Assembly: GCA_902825875.1 (NCBI GenBank)
Contig: CADECP010000015.1
Coordinates: 97,655-161,654, forward strand
DNA: 64,000 bases
Source of the DNA: an uncultured Acidobacteriota bacterium
GTDB lineage: Bacteria > Acidobacteriota > Blastocatellia > RBC074
Direction: 5' to 3'
How positions within the stretch are numbered: position 1 is the first letter of the stretch; each line of letters opens with the position of its first letter. Positions 39,158 through 47,027 of this stretch are shown piece by piece. A program made the translations under genes and the position numbers. The notes beneath the pieces are model-generated. The model was not told the DNA's origin. It ran no database searches and worked only from the letters and a program-made list of their open reading frames with translations.

Positions 39158-40591
39158 TTATGAATTGTTGTGTTTGATTCCGAATTTTTCAAAGCGCCGA
39201 TAAAGCGCGGCGCGGCTGAGTCCCAGAGCTTCGGCGACGCGGCTGATGTTGCCGTCGTGATGTTTCAAGGCTTTCAAGATCATGGCGCGTTCAATGTCGT
39301 CCAAAGTCATTGCGCCGACTTGCGGCAAAGCATCCTGGCTGTCTTCGTGAGTTTCGGCGCGCGCATCCATCGCCATCATCAATTCAAAGTCTTCGCGTTC
39401 CAAAACATCTTTTCCGCTGACCAGCAACGCGCGTTCGATGACGTGGCGTAGTTGGCGGACGTTTCCCGGCCAGGGTTGCGATTGTAGCCAGCGCATTGCT
39501 GCTTCGCTGATTGAAAGTTCCGAGCGGCGATACACCTTCGCCAAGTTTTCCAGAAAGCGAACGGCAATAAGCGGAATGTCTCCGGCGCGTTCGCGCAAAC
39601 CGGGCAGGTGAATGGCAATCAGGTTCAGCCGGTAAAGCAAATCTTCGCGGAATTGGCCGTGCGCGACCATCTCTGCAAGATTGCGGTTGGTTGCCGACAC
39701 TACACGAACATCCACCGTGCGCGTCTGGCTGGAACCGAGCACCTCATAAGTTCTGTCTTGCAACACGCGCAGCAATTTGACCTGCGCGCTGGAATCCAGA
39801 TCGCCGATTTCATCCAGAAAAATCGTCCCGCCGTTGGCGATTTCAAACCGGCCTTTTCGGTCTTGTTTGGCATCTGTGAACGCGCCCCGCACGTGGCCGA
39901 ACATCTCGCTTTCAAACAACTGCGCCGGAATGCCGCCGAGGTTTACTTTGACCAACGGCGAGGTTTGGCGATGGCTGTTGCGATGAACGGCTTCGGCGAT
40001 GAGTTCTTTGCCGGTTCCGCTTTCGCCTGTAATCAGCACCGAAGCGTCCGTGGCGGCAATGCGTCCGATCAGTTCCAGCACGCGCAGCAGCTTTGGGTCG
40101 CTGCCGACCATGTCTTTGAGTTCGTACCTGGAATCGAGTTCTTCGCGTGTTGGGGTTCTGTTCGACGGTTTGGCCGAATGCGCTTCTGCAAGCCCCAACG
40201 CAGTGCGGACGGCTTGCAGGATTTGCTGGTGAGTCCAGGGTTTGGTGATGAAATCCGAAGCTCCGGCGCGAACGCCTTGCACCGCCAGTTCGATGGAACC
40301 CCAGGCGGTAATCAGCACGACGGGCAATTGCGGTTTGCGCGATTTGATTTCGCCGAGCAGTCGCAAACCTTCTTCGCCACTGGTCTGGCGCGAAAAGTTC
40401 AGGTCTTGCAGCACCAGCGCGAACGACTGGCTTTCGATCAATCGCAAAGCTTCGGCAGGTGACGAAACGGATTGCGAACCGTAACCAGCCTGCTTCAACA
40501 ACAGCGCCAGCGAAGCCGTCACCGACGGATCGTCATCCGCGATCAAAATCGGCAACACGAGTTCGGAAGTTTTTCCAGGTTTGTCCGCCAT
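39158..40591 (-). CDS. NtrC-family sigma-54-dependent response regulator
   Basis: 477 residues. Receiver domain with phospho-acceptor Asp63 (LVLQDLNFS), conserved Asp20-Asp21 and Lys117 (ITKPW). AAA+ domain with Walker A GESGTGKE (about 189-196), GAFTDA at 236-241 where most activators have GAFTGA, and Walker B GGTIFLDEIGDLD. Fis-type helix-turn-helix at the C-terminus (NISRVAEALGLSRAALYRRF). Needs phosphorylation by a histidine kinase not present in the window. Last gene of the efflux operon, whose promoter is sigma-54 type, so it probably controls its own operon. Confidence 0.92.
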   Translation of the reverse strand: MADKPGKTSELVLPILIADDDPSVTASLALLLKQAGYGSQSVSSPAEALRLIESQSFALVLQDLNFSRQTSGEEGLRLLGEIKSRKPQLPVVLITAWGSIELAVQGVRAGASDFITKPWTHQQILQAVRTALGLAEAHSAKPSNRTPTREELDSRYELKDMVGSDPKLLRVLELIGRIAATDASVLITGESGTGKELIAEAVHRNSHRQTSPLVKVNLGGIPAQLFESEMFGHVRGAFTDAKQDRKGRFEIANGGTIFLDEIGDLDSSAQVKLLRVLQDRTYEVLGSSQTRTVDVRVVSATNRNLAEMVAHGQFREDLLYRLNLIAIHLPGLRERAGDIPLIAVRFLENLAKVYRRSELSISEAAMRWLQSQPWPGNVRQLRHVIERALLVSGKDVLEREDFELMMAMDARAETHEDSQDALPQVGAMTLDDIERAMILKALKHHDGNISRVAEALGLSRAALYRRFEKFGIKHNNS

Positions 40592-40598
40592 CAGGAAT

Positions 40599-40982
40599 TC
40601 ACTGTCTGAAAATATGGTAGGTCAGAGCACCCGCGTATACGACCATCAAGATTCCTGGAACGATGAATTCCCACGAACGTTCCGGCGTGACGCGGTTCAG
40701 CATTCGCAGGCCGTGTTTGGGATAAACGAAATAAAGCAATCCTTTCAGCGTCCAACCCCAACCGAGCACGGTCAAAACAGTCGGAATGCCGCTCCAAACG
40801 TTGTGAAATCCGACGATCAACGAGCCAATCGGCAGATGCAGCAAAGCGGTGTAAAACACGCCGACTTCGCCTTTTTCCTGCCAGCGAATGAAAAACTCCG
40901 ACCAGGCGCGATGCTGGAAAATGTGCGACAGGCCGATTACCAACAGGTTGATTGCGACGACTTTTTGAATTGCGAGTTCCAT
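40599..40982 (-). CDS. Small integral membrane protein of unknown function
   Basis: 127 residues with four likely membrane segments (VVAINLLVIGLSHIF, FYTALLHLPIGSLIVGF, IPTVLTVLGWGWTLKGLLYF, FIVPGILMVVYAGALTYHIF) and short loops. No family recognised. 7 nt separate its stop from the regulator's start and 12 nt separate it from the preceding zinc-ribbon gene, so it belongs to the efflux operon. Confidence 0.78.
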   Translation of the reverse strand: MELAIQKVVAINLLVIGLSHIFQHRAWSEFFIRWQEKGEVGVFYTALLHLPIGSLIVGFHNVWSGIPTVLTVLGWGWTLKGLLYFVYPKHGLRMLNRVTPERSWEFIVPGILMVVYAGALTYHIFRQ

Positions 40983-40994
40983 AAGCTTGAAGAA

Positions 40995-41510
40995 CTATCG
41001 CCTGTTGAGCAGGCTGGTTGTCGGTTCAATGACACTCGGCGGTTCCAGATGGCCGGTTGTGGGAACGCTTGTTGGAGCTTGCGGTTGGACGACCGGGGCT
41101 TGATAACTCGGCAGCGCGGCAGGAACCGTTGGCAAGGCAACAAGCACCGGTTGAGCCGCTGCCGGTTGCGAATAGTCTTCTTCAAACAAACGGGCGTAAA
41201 GCATTCGCACCAAGCCTGCAAAAAGAACTATGGCCGGGAAAGCCATTGGTTCGGGACTTTCTACCCCAATACTCAAGCCCAAAAAAATCGGGAAGAACAC
41301 GGCGCCAGCGAACAAAATTTTGCCGCCTCTCTTCAAGCCTTTTTTTCGCGGAGAAGGGGATTGAGGCGTGATGACCGTTTGCGGCGCGCTTGTTTCAACT
41401 GCGCCGTTGTGAGCCAGCAGTTGCGCTACGCCATCCAATCGAAATCCACAGCTACGGCAAAATCGTGAGCCTTCCTGGCCGGCGTGAAAACCACATTTCG
41501 GACAATGCAT
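40995..41510 (-). CDS. Zinc-ribbon membrane protein
   Basis: 171 residues. N-terminal zinc ribbon with Cys3, Cys6, Cys18 and Cys21 (CPKCGF ... CRSCGF). After a polar linker come two hydrophobic segments (ILFAGAVFFPIFLGLSIGV and MAFPAIVLFAGLVRMLYA), then a Pro/Ala-rich tail. Such small zinc-ribbon membrane proteins are common and of unknown role. Sits inside the efflux operon between the permeases and the regulator. GAGG is 11 nt before the ATG. Confidence 0.78.
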   Translation of the reverse strand: MHCPKCGFHAGQEGSRFCRSCGFRLDGVAQLLAHNGAVETSAPQTVITPQSPSPRKKGLKRGGKILFAGAVFFPIFLGLSIGVESPEPMAFPAIVLFAGLVRMLYARLFEEDYSQPAAAQPVLVALPTVPAALPSYQAPVVQPQAPTSVPTTGHLEPPSVIEPTTSLLNRR

Positions 41511-41593
41511 TGTTCGTAAACCTCACAGCGAATGAAATTGGAGACTTCCTGAGGAGTCGCCGAACAATACGAAACTGGCGCGAATGGGTTCAG

Positions 41594-42868
41594 CTATTCG
41601 TAATGCAGCGCCTCAGCGGGCTGAACTTTAGTAGCCATCCAGCTTGGATACAAACCACAGATGACCGTCAGCGCGTAAATCACCGCCAGCGAAATCACGA
41701 TGCTCAAGCTGAACACGCGGCTGTTGATGTCGCCAATCACATCCAGCAGCGGAAACTGCACGACGGCGGCAACGCCGAAGATCAAACCGAAAGTGGCGAT
41801 GATGATGAGTTCGGCCAGAATCTGTTTGTGAATGCGCCGCGCGGTTGCGCCTTTGGCTCGGCGTAAGCCGATTTCTTTGGTTCGTTGAGTCACGTTTTGC
41901 CACAGCACGCCGGTCAAACCCATCGCCACCATCAACATCAAAAATCCCGCAACCAGCCCTCCGGCAATCAGCGGAGCTAGTCGAAAGGTGTTGGCCGTTT
42001 CGCGCATTTTGGTGACGGGTTCGATTTCAAACGACCAGTCTTTAGCGATGGCTTGAAACCGTTTGATGACCTTTTCTTCAAATTCGGCGGTGGTGCCTGG
42101 GCGAACTTTGAGCATCAACGCATTTGGTTCGCGACTCATTTGGTTGTTCAGCAATTGCCGCCGGAAAAGAAAATTATCCGGCGCGGTGTATTCGCCGTCT
42201 TTGCGGAATTCGTTGATGACACCGACCACCCGCATTGGCGTGCTTTTTTCTTCTTCCTGTTTGGGCGGCAGGTCGGGACGACGTAACTCTTTGCCGAGCG
42301 GGTCAGCATCGCCGAACACATCTCGGCTCAATCGTTCGTTGATGACGACCGGGCGATAATTCGCGCCGTCGTCTTCTTTGCCGAACCAACGCCCGCGCGT
42401 CAGCGTCAAGCCCAACACTTGCGGAAAATCGTCCGAAACCATGCTGACGCCGTAACGAATCGGATTTGAATCGTCGCCGATTGAAGACGTGTCCGTTCCG
42501 TCGCCGTAAGGCGTCACAGTGCAGGTCGCCACGCCTTCGATTTCGTCGAACTCTTTCGCGGCAGCCATCAACTGTTTGAAGGTGGTGGCGGACGGAGGCT
42601 CGGCTTTTTCGGATGGTTCTTTCGGCGCGTTGATGTCGGTTTGGCTGGACTGTGATGAATGCGAGCCTTCGGCACGGTTGTTCATTTCCACTGCGACGCG
42701 CCAGGCGTTTTCGTAATTGAAGCCGAGCGGCTGACGATAATTGTCAACGTAATAAACCGCTGCCAGCACCACGCCGAACAGCACAATGAAGGAAAAGAAG
42801 ATTTCGACCGTAATCAAAAAATTGATTCGCTTGCGATTCCAAACCAGTTTCAGCAGATGTTTTGTCAT
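41594..42868 (-). CDS. ABC transporter permease, FtsX/MacB-like
   Basis: 424 residues from the ATG at 42868, preceded by GGGAGG and overlapping the stop of the upstream permease (ATGA). One N-terminal membrane helix (INFLITVEIFFSFIVLFGVVL), a large periplasmic MacB_PCD-like domain (about 45-285), then three C-terminal helices of the FtsX domain (LIAGGLVAGFLMLMVAMGLT, EIGLRRAKGATARRI, VVQFPLLDVIG). Transmits ATP-driven motion for export of peptides or lipoproteins. Pairs with the adjacent permease as a heterodimer. Confidence 0.9.
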   Translation of the reverse strand: MTKHLLKLVWNRKRINFLITVEIFFSFIVLFGVVLAAVYYVDNYRQPLGFNYENAWRVAVEMNNRAEGSHSSQSSQTDINAPKEPSEKAEPPSATTFKQLMAAAKEFDEIEGVATCTVTPYGDGTDTSSIGDDSNPIRYGVSMVSDDFPQVLGLTLTRGRWFGKEDDGANYRPVVINERLSRDVFGDADPLGKELRRPDLPPKQEEEKSTPMRVVGVINEFRKDGEYTAPDNFLFRRQLLNNQMSREPNALMLKVRPGTTAEFEEKVIKRFQAIAKDWSFEIEPVTKMRETANTFRLAPLIAGGLVAGFLMLMVAMGLTGVLWQNVTQRTKEIGLRRAKGATARRIHKQILAELIIIATFGLIFGVAAVVQFPLLDVIGDINSRVFSLSIVISLAVIYALTVICGLYPSWMATKVQPAEALHYE

Positions 42869-44115
42869 CGTGAACCTCCCGCGCCTTTCAACGCCTGAAC
42901 CGGATGCAGCCGCGACATTTTCCACGCCGGGTAAACGCCGGAAAACAATCCAAAGAACAGCGCCGTCAGCAATCCGTAAACAAAGAACCGATAGTTCAAA
43001 TGGAATTCGGCATAAGGAATCAGCCCGCTGTCGGCAATCAGTTTCAAGACGAACTGCGAACCGAAAAAGCCCAACACGCCGCCGATCAAAGTCAGTAAAA
43101 CATTTTCCGTCACGAACTGGCCGACCAGTGTCCAGGAAGATGCGCCGAAAGCTTTGCGGACACCGATTTCGCTGGCGCGTTCCAGTATGCGGCTGACGTT
43201 GATGTTAATCAGGTTGACGGTCGGCAAAATCATGAACAACACCATCAGCGAAATGATGATGGCCAACAATTTTCGCGGCTGGCTTTCCATCTGTTGCGAA
43301 GGAATCATCATGCGCGAAGCGAATTCGAACATTGTATCTGCGCCGCCGATGGCTGTGTTGAATTCGCGTTTATCTGGGAATTCCACGCCAGGCAGCCTGG
43401 ATTCAAATTCAGATTTGATACCTGGCAGGTCGGCAGAGCTTTTGGCCAGAATCGCCGCTTGAAATTCGCCGCGCAGCAATTGCGATTTGTAGGCATTCGT
43501 CTTCGATGTGCTGATCGGAACCCAGATGTCGGCGAAAGGGTTGATGCGAAAAATCGGCACATTGCCGACCACGCCGACCACGCGAAACTGCTGACCGTCG
43601 GCTTCGATCATTTTGCCGACCGCCGGTTCGTCGCCAAAAAACTTCCGTCGAGTGGCTTCATTGATGACCGCGACGAAGTTGGCGCTCTTTTCGTCTTCGG
43701 CTGTGAATGGGCCGCCTTCCAGAAACCGAAAGCCCATGATTTGCCAGAACTCGCCGTCGGTGCGTTTCAAAAAGGATTTGATCTTGCCGCCTTTCCAAAA
43801 CGAATAAACCACGTTCGGCGTGGTGTAAATCGAAACCTTTTCGACGTTCGGCAAAGTTCGCACGTAACGTTCCAAAAAGACATAACCTGCCGGGCCGGTT
43901 GATTGGCTTTCCGGTCCTTGCAGTCGAATTCCCATCACGTAAAGCGAACGGTCAGCCTTGTCTTCAGGCGGCTGCGGAGCAAAGACGTTGTCGAACAGCG
44001 CCGTCGCCACCATCAAAATAATCAGCGTGAAGCTGATGGCAAACAGACTGATGAAGGTGAAAAACTTTCGGCGCAACAATACCTTGAAGGCAATTTTCAG
44101 GTAATTCTTCAGCAT
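42865..44115 (-). CDS. ABC transporter permease, FtsX/MacB-like
   Basis: 416 residues from the ATG at 44115 with GAGG 5 nt upstream; the longer frame to 44217 runs into a palindromic repeat. N-terminal helix (FFTFISLFAISFTLIILMVA), periplasmic MacB_PCD domain and FtsX C-terminal helices with SEIGVRKAFGAS, the coupling motif that contacts the ATPase. Works with the ATPase at 44317-44985 and the second permease it overlaps. Two unequal permeases plus an HlyD adaptor suggest a MacAB-type exporter. Confidence 0.9.
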   Translation of the reverse strand: MLKNYLKIAFKVLLRRKFFTFISLFAISFTLIILMVATALFDNVFAPQPPEDKADRSLYVMGIRLQGPESQSTGPAGYVFLERYVRTLPNVEKVSIYTTPNVVYSFWKGGKIKSFLKRTDGEFWQIMGFRFLEGGPFTAEDEKSANFVAVINEATRRKFFGDEPAVGKMIEADGQQFRVVGVVGNVPIFRINPFADIWVPISTSKTNAYKSQLLRGEFQAAILAKSSADLPGIKSEFESRLPGVEFPDKREFNTAIGGADTMFEFASRMMIPSQQMESQPRKLLAIIISLMVLFMILPTVNLININVSRILERASEIGVRKAFGASSWTLVGQFVTENVLLTLIGGVLGFFGSQFVLKLIADSGLIPYAEFHLNYRFFVYGLLTALFFGLFSGVYPAWKMSRLHPVQALKGAGGSR

Positions 44116-44316
44116 AAAAACCTCGTCCACGAAGAGCACGAAGAAACACGAAAAGAAGGATTTAGGACTTACGCAAGTGTCGGTAGCCCGCGCGTAAGCA
44201 AGGGCTTTTTTCATCAAACTTAAGCCCTTCCTTACGGTCGGGTTACTGACACGGTGTGTTTTATGTAAGTTCTGGGATTGCTTTGTGCTTCTTCGTGTCC
44301 TTCGTGGAGAAATAAT
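44116..44316. repeat. Nested palindromic element inside the efflux operon
   Basis: The outer arms contain CCACGAAGAGCACGAAGAAA (from 44128) and the complementary CTTCTTCGTGTCCTTCGTGG (44288-44307). The inner arms run from gacttacgcaagtgtcggta (44167) to about 44275, with AGCCCGCGCGTAAGCAAGGGC. It fills the whole gap between ATPase and permease genes and probably folds in the mRNA. Confidence 0.7.
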
Positions 44317-44985
44317 TCAACTCACTTGGCGGCCATCGAATAGTCGAACAACTCGTTCGGTTTTTTCCGCCTGGCGCGGATCGTGCGTAACCATCACGAC
44401 TGTCGTCTTTTCGTTTTCGTTCAATCCGCGCAGCACGTCCATGATTTCGTCGCCCATTTGCGAATCCAGATTGCCGGTTGGTTCATCGGCCAGCAGGATT
44501 CGCGGATTGCCGACAATCGCGCGAGCAATGGCTACGCGCTGCTGCTGACCGCCGGAAAGCTGACCGGGAAAGTGATGAACTCGCGCGTGCAAGCCAACTC
44601 GATCCAACGCGCGCAAAGCCAGTTTTCGCCGTTCGCCGCTGGAAATTCCTTTGCGGTACAGCAGCGGAATTTCGACGTTGTCCACCACGTTCAGATCGTT
44701 GATGAGGTGAAAGGTCTGAAAGACGAATCCGATTTCTTCGTTGCGAACGCGCGCCAGATTGCGGTCGCTGTACGAAGTCACTGGCTTACTGTTCAGCGCG
44801 ACCTTGCCGCCGGTCGGCACGTCCAGCAAACCGATGACGTTCAACAACGTGCTTTTGCCGGAGCCGGACGGCCCCATAATCGAAATGAACTCGCCTTCGC
44901 CGACGTTCATGTTGATGTTGGTCAGCGCGACGGTTTCGATGCGCTCGGTGCGGTAAACTTTTTCAATGCCTTCAAGCTGAATCAT
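44317..44985 (-). CDS. ABC transporter ATP-binding protein (MacB/LolD type)
   Basis: 222 residues. Walker A GPSGSGKST (about 39-47), Q-loop FVFQTFHLI, signature LSGGQQQRVAIARAI, Walker B ILLADEPTGNLD and switch His in VTHDPRQAE. Energises the two FtsX-like permeases encoded downstream. GAGGAG lies 8 nt before the ATG. Family members drive export of peptides, macrolides or lipoproteins; the substrate here is unknown. Confidence 0.94.
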   Translation of the reverse strand: MIQLEGIEKVYRTERIETVALTNINMNVGEGEFISIMGPSGSGKSTLLNVIGLLDVPTGGKVALNSKPVTSYSDRNLARVRNEEIGFVFQTFHLINDLNVVDNVEIPLLYRKGISSGERRKLALRALDRVGLHARVHHFPGQLSGGQQQRVAIARAIVGNPRILLADEPTGNLDSQMGDEIMDVLRGLNENEKTTVVMVTHDPRQAEKTERVVRLFDGRQVS

Positions 44986-45004
44986 TCTCGACTCTCCTCT
45001 TTTT

Positions 45005-45175
45005 CATCCACGAAGAAACACGAAGGGACACAAAGAAACTCCATCATTAAATGTCTTGTTAATCCTGAAAAAAAAATCTTGCCAATCCTGTTTTGACTTC
45101 GATGCTTCAAAATTGCCGTTTTCTTCTTACTGAAGCCTCTTCGTGAAACTTTGTGTACTTCGTGGACGAGGTTTC
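45005..45175. repeat. Second 'cacgaag' inverted repeat in the efflux operon
   Basis: CCACGAAGAAACACGAAGGG (from 45009) is opposed by CTCTTCGTGAAACTTTGTG and CTTCGTGGACGAGG (45141-45171). Same word family as the outer arms at 44116-44316; occupies the gap between adaptor and ATPase genes. Confidence 0.6.
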
Positions 45176-45179
45176 TTTC

Positions 45180-46424
45180 TCACTTCAGTTTCACTTCTTT
45201 CAGATGCAGGTAATCTTTCATGTCGGAAATGATGACTTCGTCGCCTTCGATCAGCCCTTGCAGCACTTCGTATTGATCGAAGCTGGAAATGCCGAACCGA
45301 ACGGGCGTTTTGATCGCGGTGTCGCCGCGAATGACGAAAACGTCTTTCGAGCCTTCACCGCCAGCGAACGGCCCTTTTTTGATTCGCAAAGCGCGTTCTT
45401 TGCGGTCGGTGGAAATCAGCACGTCCACGCGCAAGTTGGATTTCAACAAGTCGCTGGATTTGTCTTCCAGCGCAACCATCATGGTAATTACTCCGTTGGC
45501 GACGGCGGGGTTAATGCTGGCGATGGAGCCGGGCAATTGGTCGTCATTGATTTTGACTTTGACCGGCAATCCGGCGCTCAACCGGCTGGCGTGAACGTCT
45601 GAAACTGTGGCTTCGACGCGGAATGTGCTGAGGTCGGCGATGCGCGCCAGCACAGCGCCTTTTTGAACCGTTGCGCCTGTTTCTTCAATCACCCAGGTAA
45701 GCACGCCGTTGCGGTCTGATTTGGTGGTGGCCAGTTCCAATTGGCGTTGAGCTTCGGCGCGTTCCTGTTCCAGCGTTTTCATTTCCAACACCAAACCTTC
45801 CAATTGTGTTTTGGTCGAAGCCTGCGAGTTGCGTTTGGTGTCTTCCAGTTGTTTGAGTTCGGTGCGCGTTTTTTCTTCCAGCAGTTCGACCTCGCGCAGC
45901 TTTTCTTCGGACAGCAAACCCTGTTTGAACAGAGTGTTGTTGCGGGCTGTCGCTGCCTGCGCCGATTTCAACTCCAGCGTTTTGATTTGAATGTTGCTTT
46001 GCAGCCGGATCAAGGTGTCTTCCAAATCGAGCCGCGCTTTGGCTTGCTGGTTTTGTTTCAACTCGATTTGCTGATTGAGCTTTTCAATCGCCAGCCTCGA
46101 TTCGTTCAGGTCAAGTTCCAGGATCGGTTCGCCTTTGGCCAGAATCGCGCCCGGTCGTTTCAGGATTTTCACCACGCGGGCATTGAGCGGCGACGACAAC
46201 ACCTGCTCGAATTCCGGCACGACTTTGCCCGAAGCAGTGATTTGCGATTCCATAGGGCCAGCATCAACACGAGCCGTTCGAATTTGCGTGCGTGCGACTG
46301 ACGATTTCAACAAGCTCGGCCCCCAAACGAACAGCGCAACGACCGCTGCAATCAGCGCGATGGTCAGCACCGACCGGCGAAGCCATTGTTTTCTTCGGTA
46401 GGAAATTTCGATCTCTCTGTCCAT
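45180..46424 (-). CDS. HlyD/MacA-like periplasmic adaptor protein
   Basis: 414 residues. One N-terminal membrane anchor (about 18-36, VLTIALIAAVVALFVWGPSL), a lipoyl half-motif, a long alpha-helical hairpin (about 105-225, with QLEDTKRNSQASTKTQLEGL), second lipoyl half (GNxxV-like VQKGAVLARIADL) and beta-barrel/membrane-proximal parts (VRFGISSFDQYEVLQGL). It links the inner-membrane exporter to an outer-membrane channel, as MacA does. First gene of the operon; GGAG is 10 nt before the ATG and a -24/-12 promoter lies 27 nt upstream. Confidence 0.9.
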   Translation of the reverse strand: MDREIEISYRRKQWLRRSVLTIALIAAVVALFVWGPSLLKSSVARTQIRTARVDAGPMESQITASGKVVPEFEQVLSSPLNARVVKILKRPGAILAKGEPILELDLNESRLAIEKLNQQIELKQNQQAKARLDLEDTLIRLQSNIQIKTLELKSAQAATARNNTLFKQGLLSEEKLREVELLEEKTRTELKQLEDTKRNSQASTKTQLEGLVLEMKTLEQERAEAQRQLELATTKSDRNGVLTWVIEETGATVQKGAVLARIADLSTFRVEATVSDVHASRLSAGLPVKVKINDDQLPGSIASINPAVANGVITMMVALEDKSSDLLKSNLRVDVLISTDRKERALRIKKGPFAGGEGSKDVFVIRGDTAIKTPVRFGISSFDQYEVLQGLIEGDEVIISDMKDYLHLKEVKLK

Positions 46425-46450
46425 GCGGTTGGTTCTCCGCGACGCAGAAC

Positions 46451-46467
46451 AGCAAACGGCAGGCCAG
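46451..46467 (-). promoter_or_regulatory. rpoN-dependent promoter: Sigma-54 (-24/-12) promoter of the efflux operon
   Basis: On the minus strand CTGGCCTGCCGTTTGCT carries TGGC and TTGCT elements with exactly 12 nt between the GG and GC dinucleotides, as required for sigma-54. The predicted start near 46440 leaves a 16-nt leader that contains GGAG at 46438-46435 before the ATG at 46424. Confidence 0.6.
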
Positions 46468-46520
46468 GCGAAAAAGGTGTGTTTAGACGGTCAAAAAGCA
46501 GGATGTTGTGCGGACGTGTA

Positions 46521-46552
46521 CAGCCTGCTGTTCAGAAGCGAACAGCAGGCTG
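46521..46552. promoter_or_regulatory. Palindrome, possible activator site (UAS) for the NtrC-type regulator
   Basis: CAGCCTGCTGTTC-N6-GAACAGCAGGCTG, a perfect 13-bp inverted repeat centred about 97 nt upstream of the predicted sigma-54 start. Enhancer sites of NtrC-type activators usually lie at -80 to -150. It could instead be a hairpin after the DinB gene, but it lacks a T tract. Confidence 0.4.
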
Positions 46553-46561
46553 CGGGAAGAT

Positions 46562-47026
46562 TTATCCGACAAGTTTTTTCAGCAGAGCGATCTGTCCGGC
46601 GTGATAAAGATCGTGCTGAACGACTCCGTGCAGCATCGCGTAATTTGAGTAGCTCTGGCCTGCCGCCATTTCTTCCAGCTTCCCATCGTCAATCTGTTTA
46701 ATGCTGTCGCGCAGCGATTGATTGCTGGCCGCCAGCGATTCCAATGTCTTCTGCCAGGCCTGTTCGCTGGCATCCGCGACAGGCGGAAAATTGACTTTAT
46801 CAGGAACATCGCTGACCGGATCGCCTTCCAATCGTCGTTTGGAAATCTGTTCCCACGCGATGATGTGATTGACCAATTCCCAGATGCTGTGCGCTCCGAC
46901 GATTGGCCGAGCTGCGGCTTGTTCGGCAGTCACGCAGTCCAGCAATTCGCGCAAGCTGGGGCCGTGCCACGCTGGGCCTTGATACGCGCGTTTGAGTTGA
47001 CTGTTGATGCGATGAGTTTCGGTCAT
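46562..47026 (-). CDS. DinB-family putative metal-dependent hydrolase
   Basis: 154 residues from the ATG at 47026 (AAGGAGAAATTGAA upstream). Four-helix DinB/YfiT fold with the metal-binding triad His54 (ELVNHIIAW), His138 and His142 (HDLYHAGQI). Members are thiol transferases or hydrolases; many have unknown substrates. Starts 1 nt after the YfhO stop, so it belongs to the ettA-yfhO-dinB run. Confidence 0.88.
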   Translation of the reverse strand: MTETHRINSQLKRAYQGPAWHGPSLRELLDCVTAEQAAARPIVGAHSIWELVNHIIAWEQISKRRLEGDPVSDVPDKVNFPPVADASEQAWQKTLESLAASNQSLRDSIKQIDDGKLEEMAAGQSYSNYAMLHGVVQHDLYHAGQIALLKKLVG

Positions 47027-47027
47027 T

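Noticed and set aside
44116..45175. Considered a CRISPR array because of repeated 'cacgaag' words
   Set aside because: The words are short, mostly inverted and irregularly spaced; there are no equal-sized spacers.
46521..46552. Reading the palindrome as a rho-independent terminator of the dinB gene
   Set aside because: There is no T tract on the minus strand, and its distance from the sigma-54 promoter fits an activator site better; kept as a possible UAS at modest confidence.
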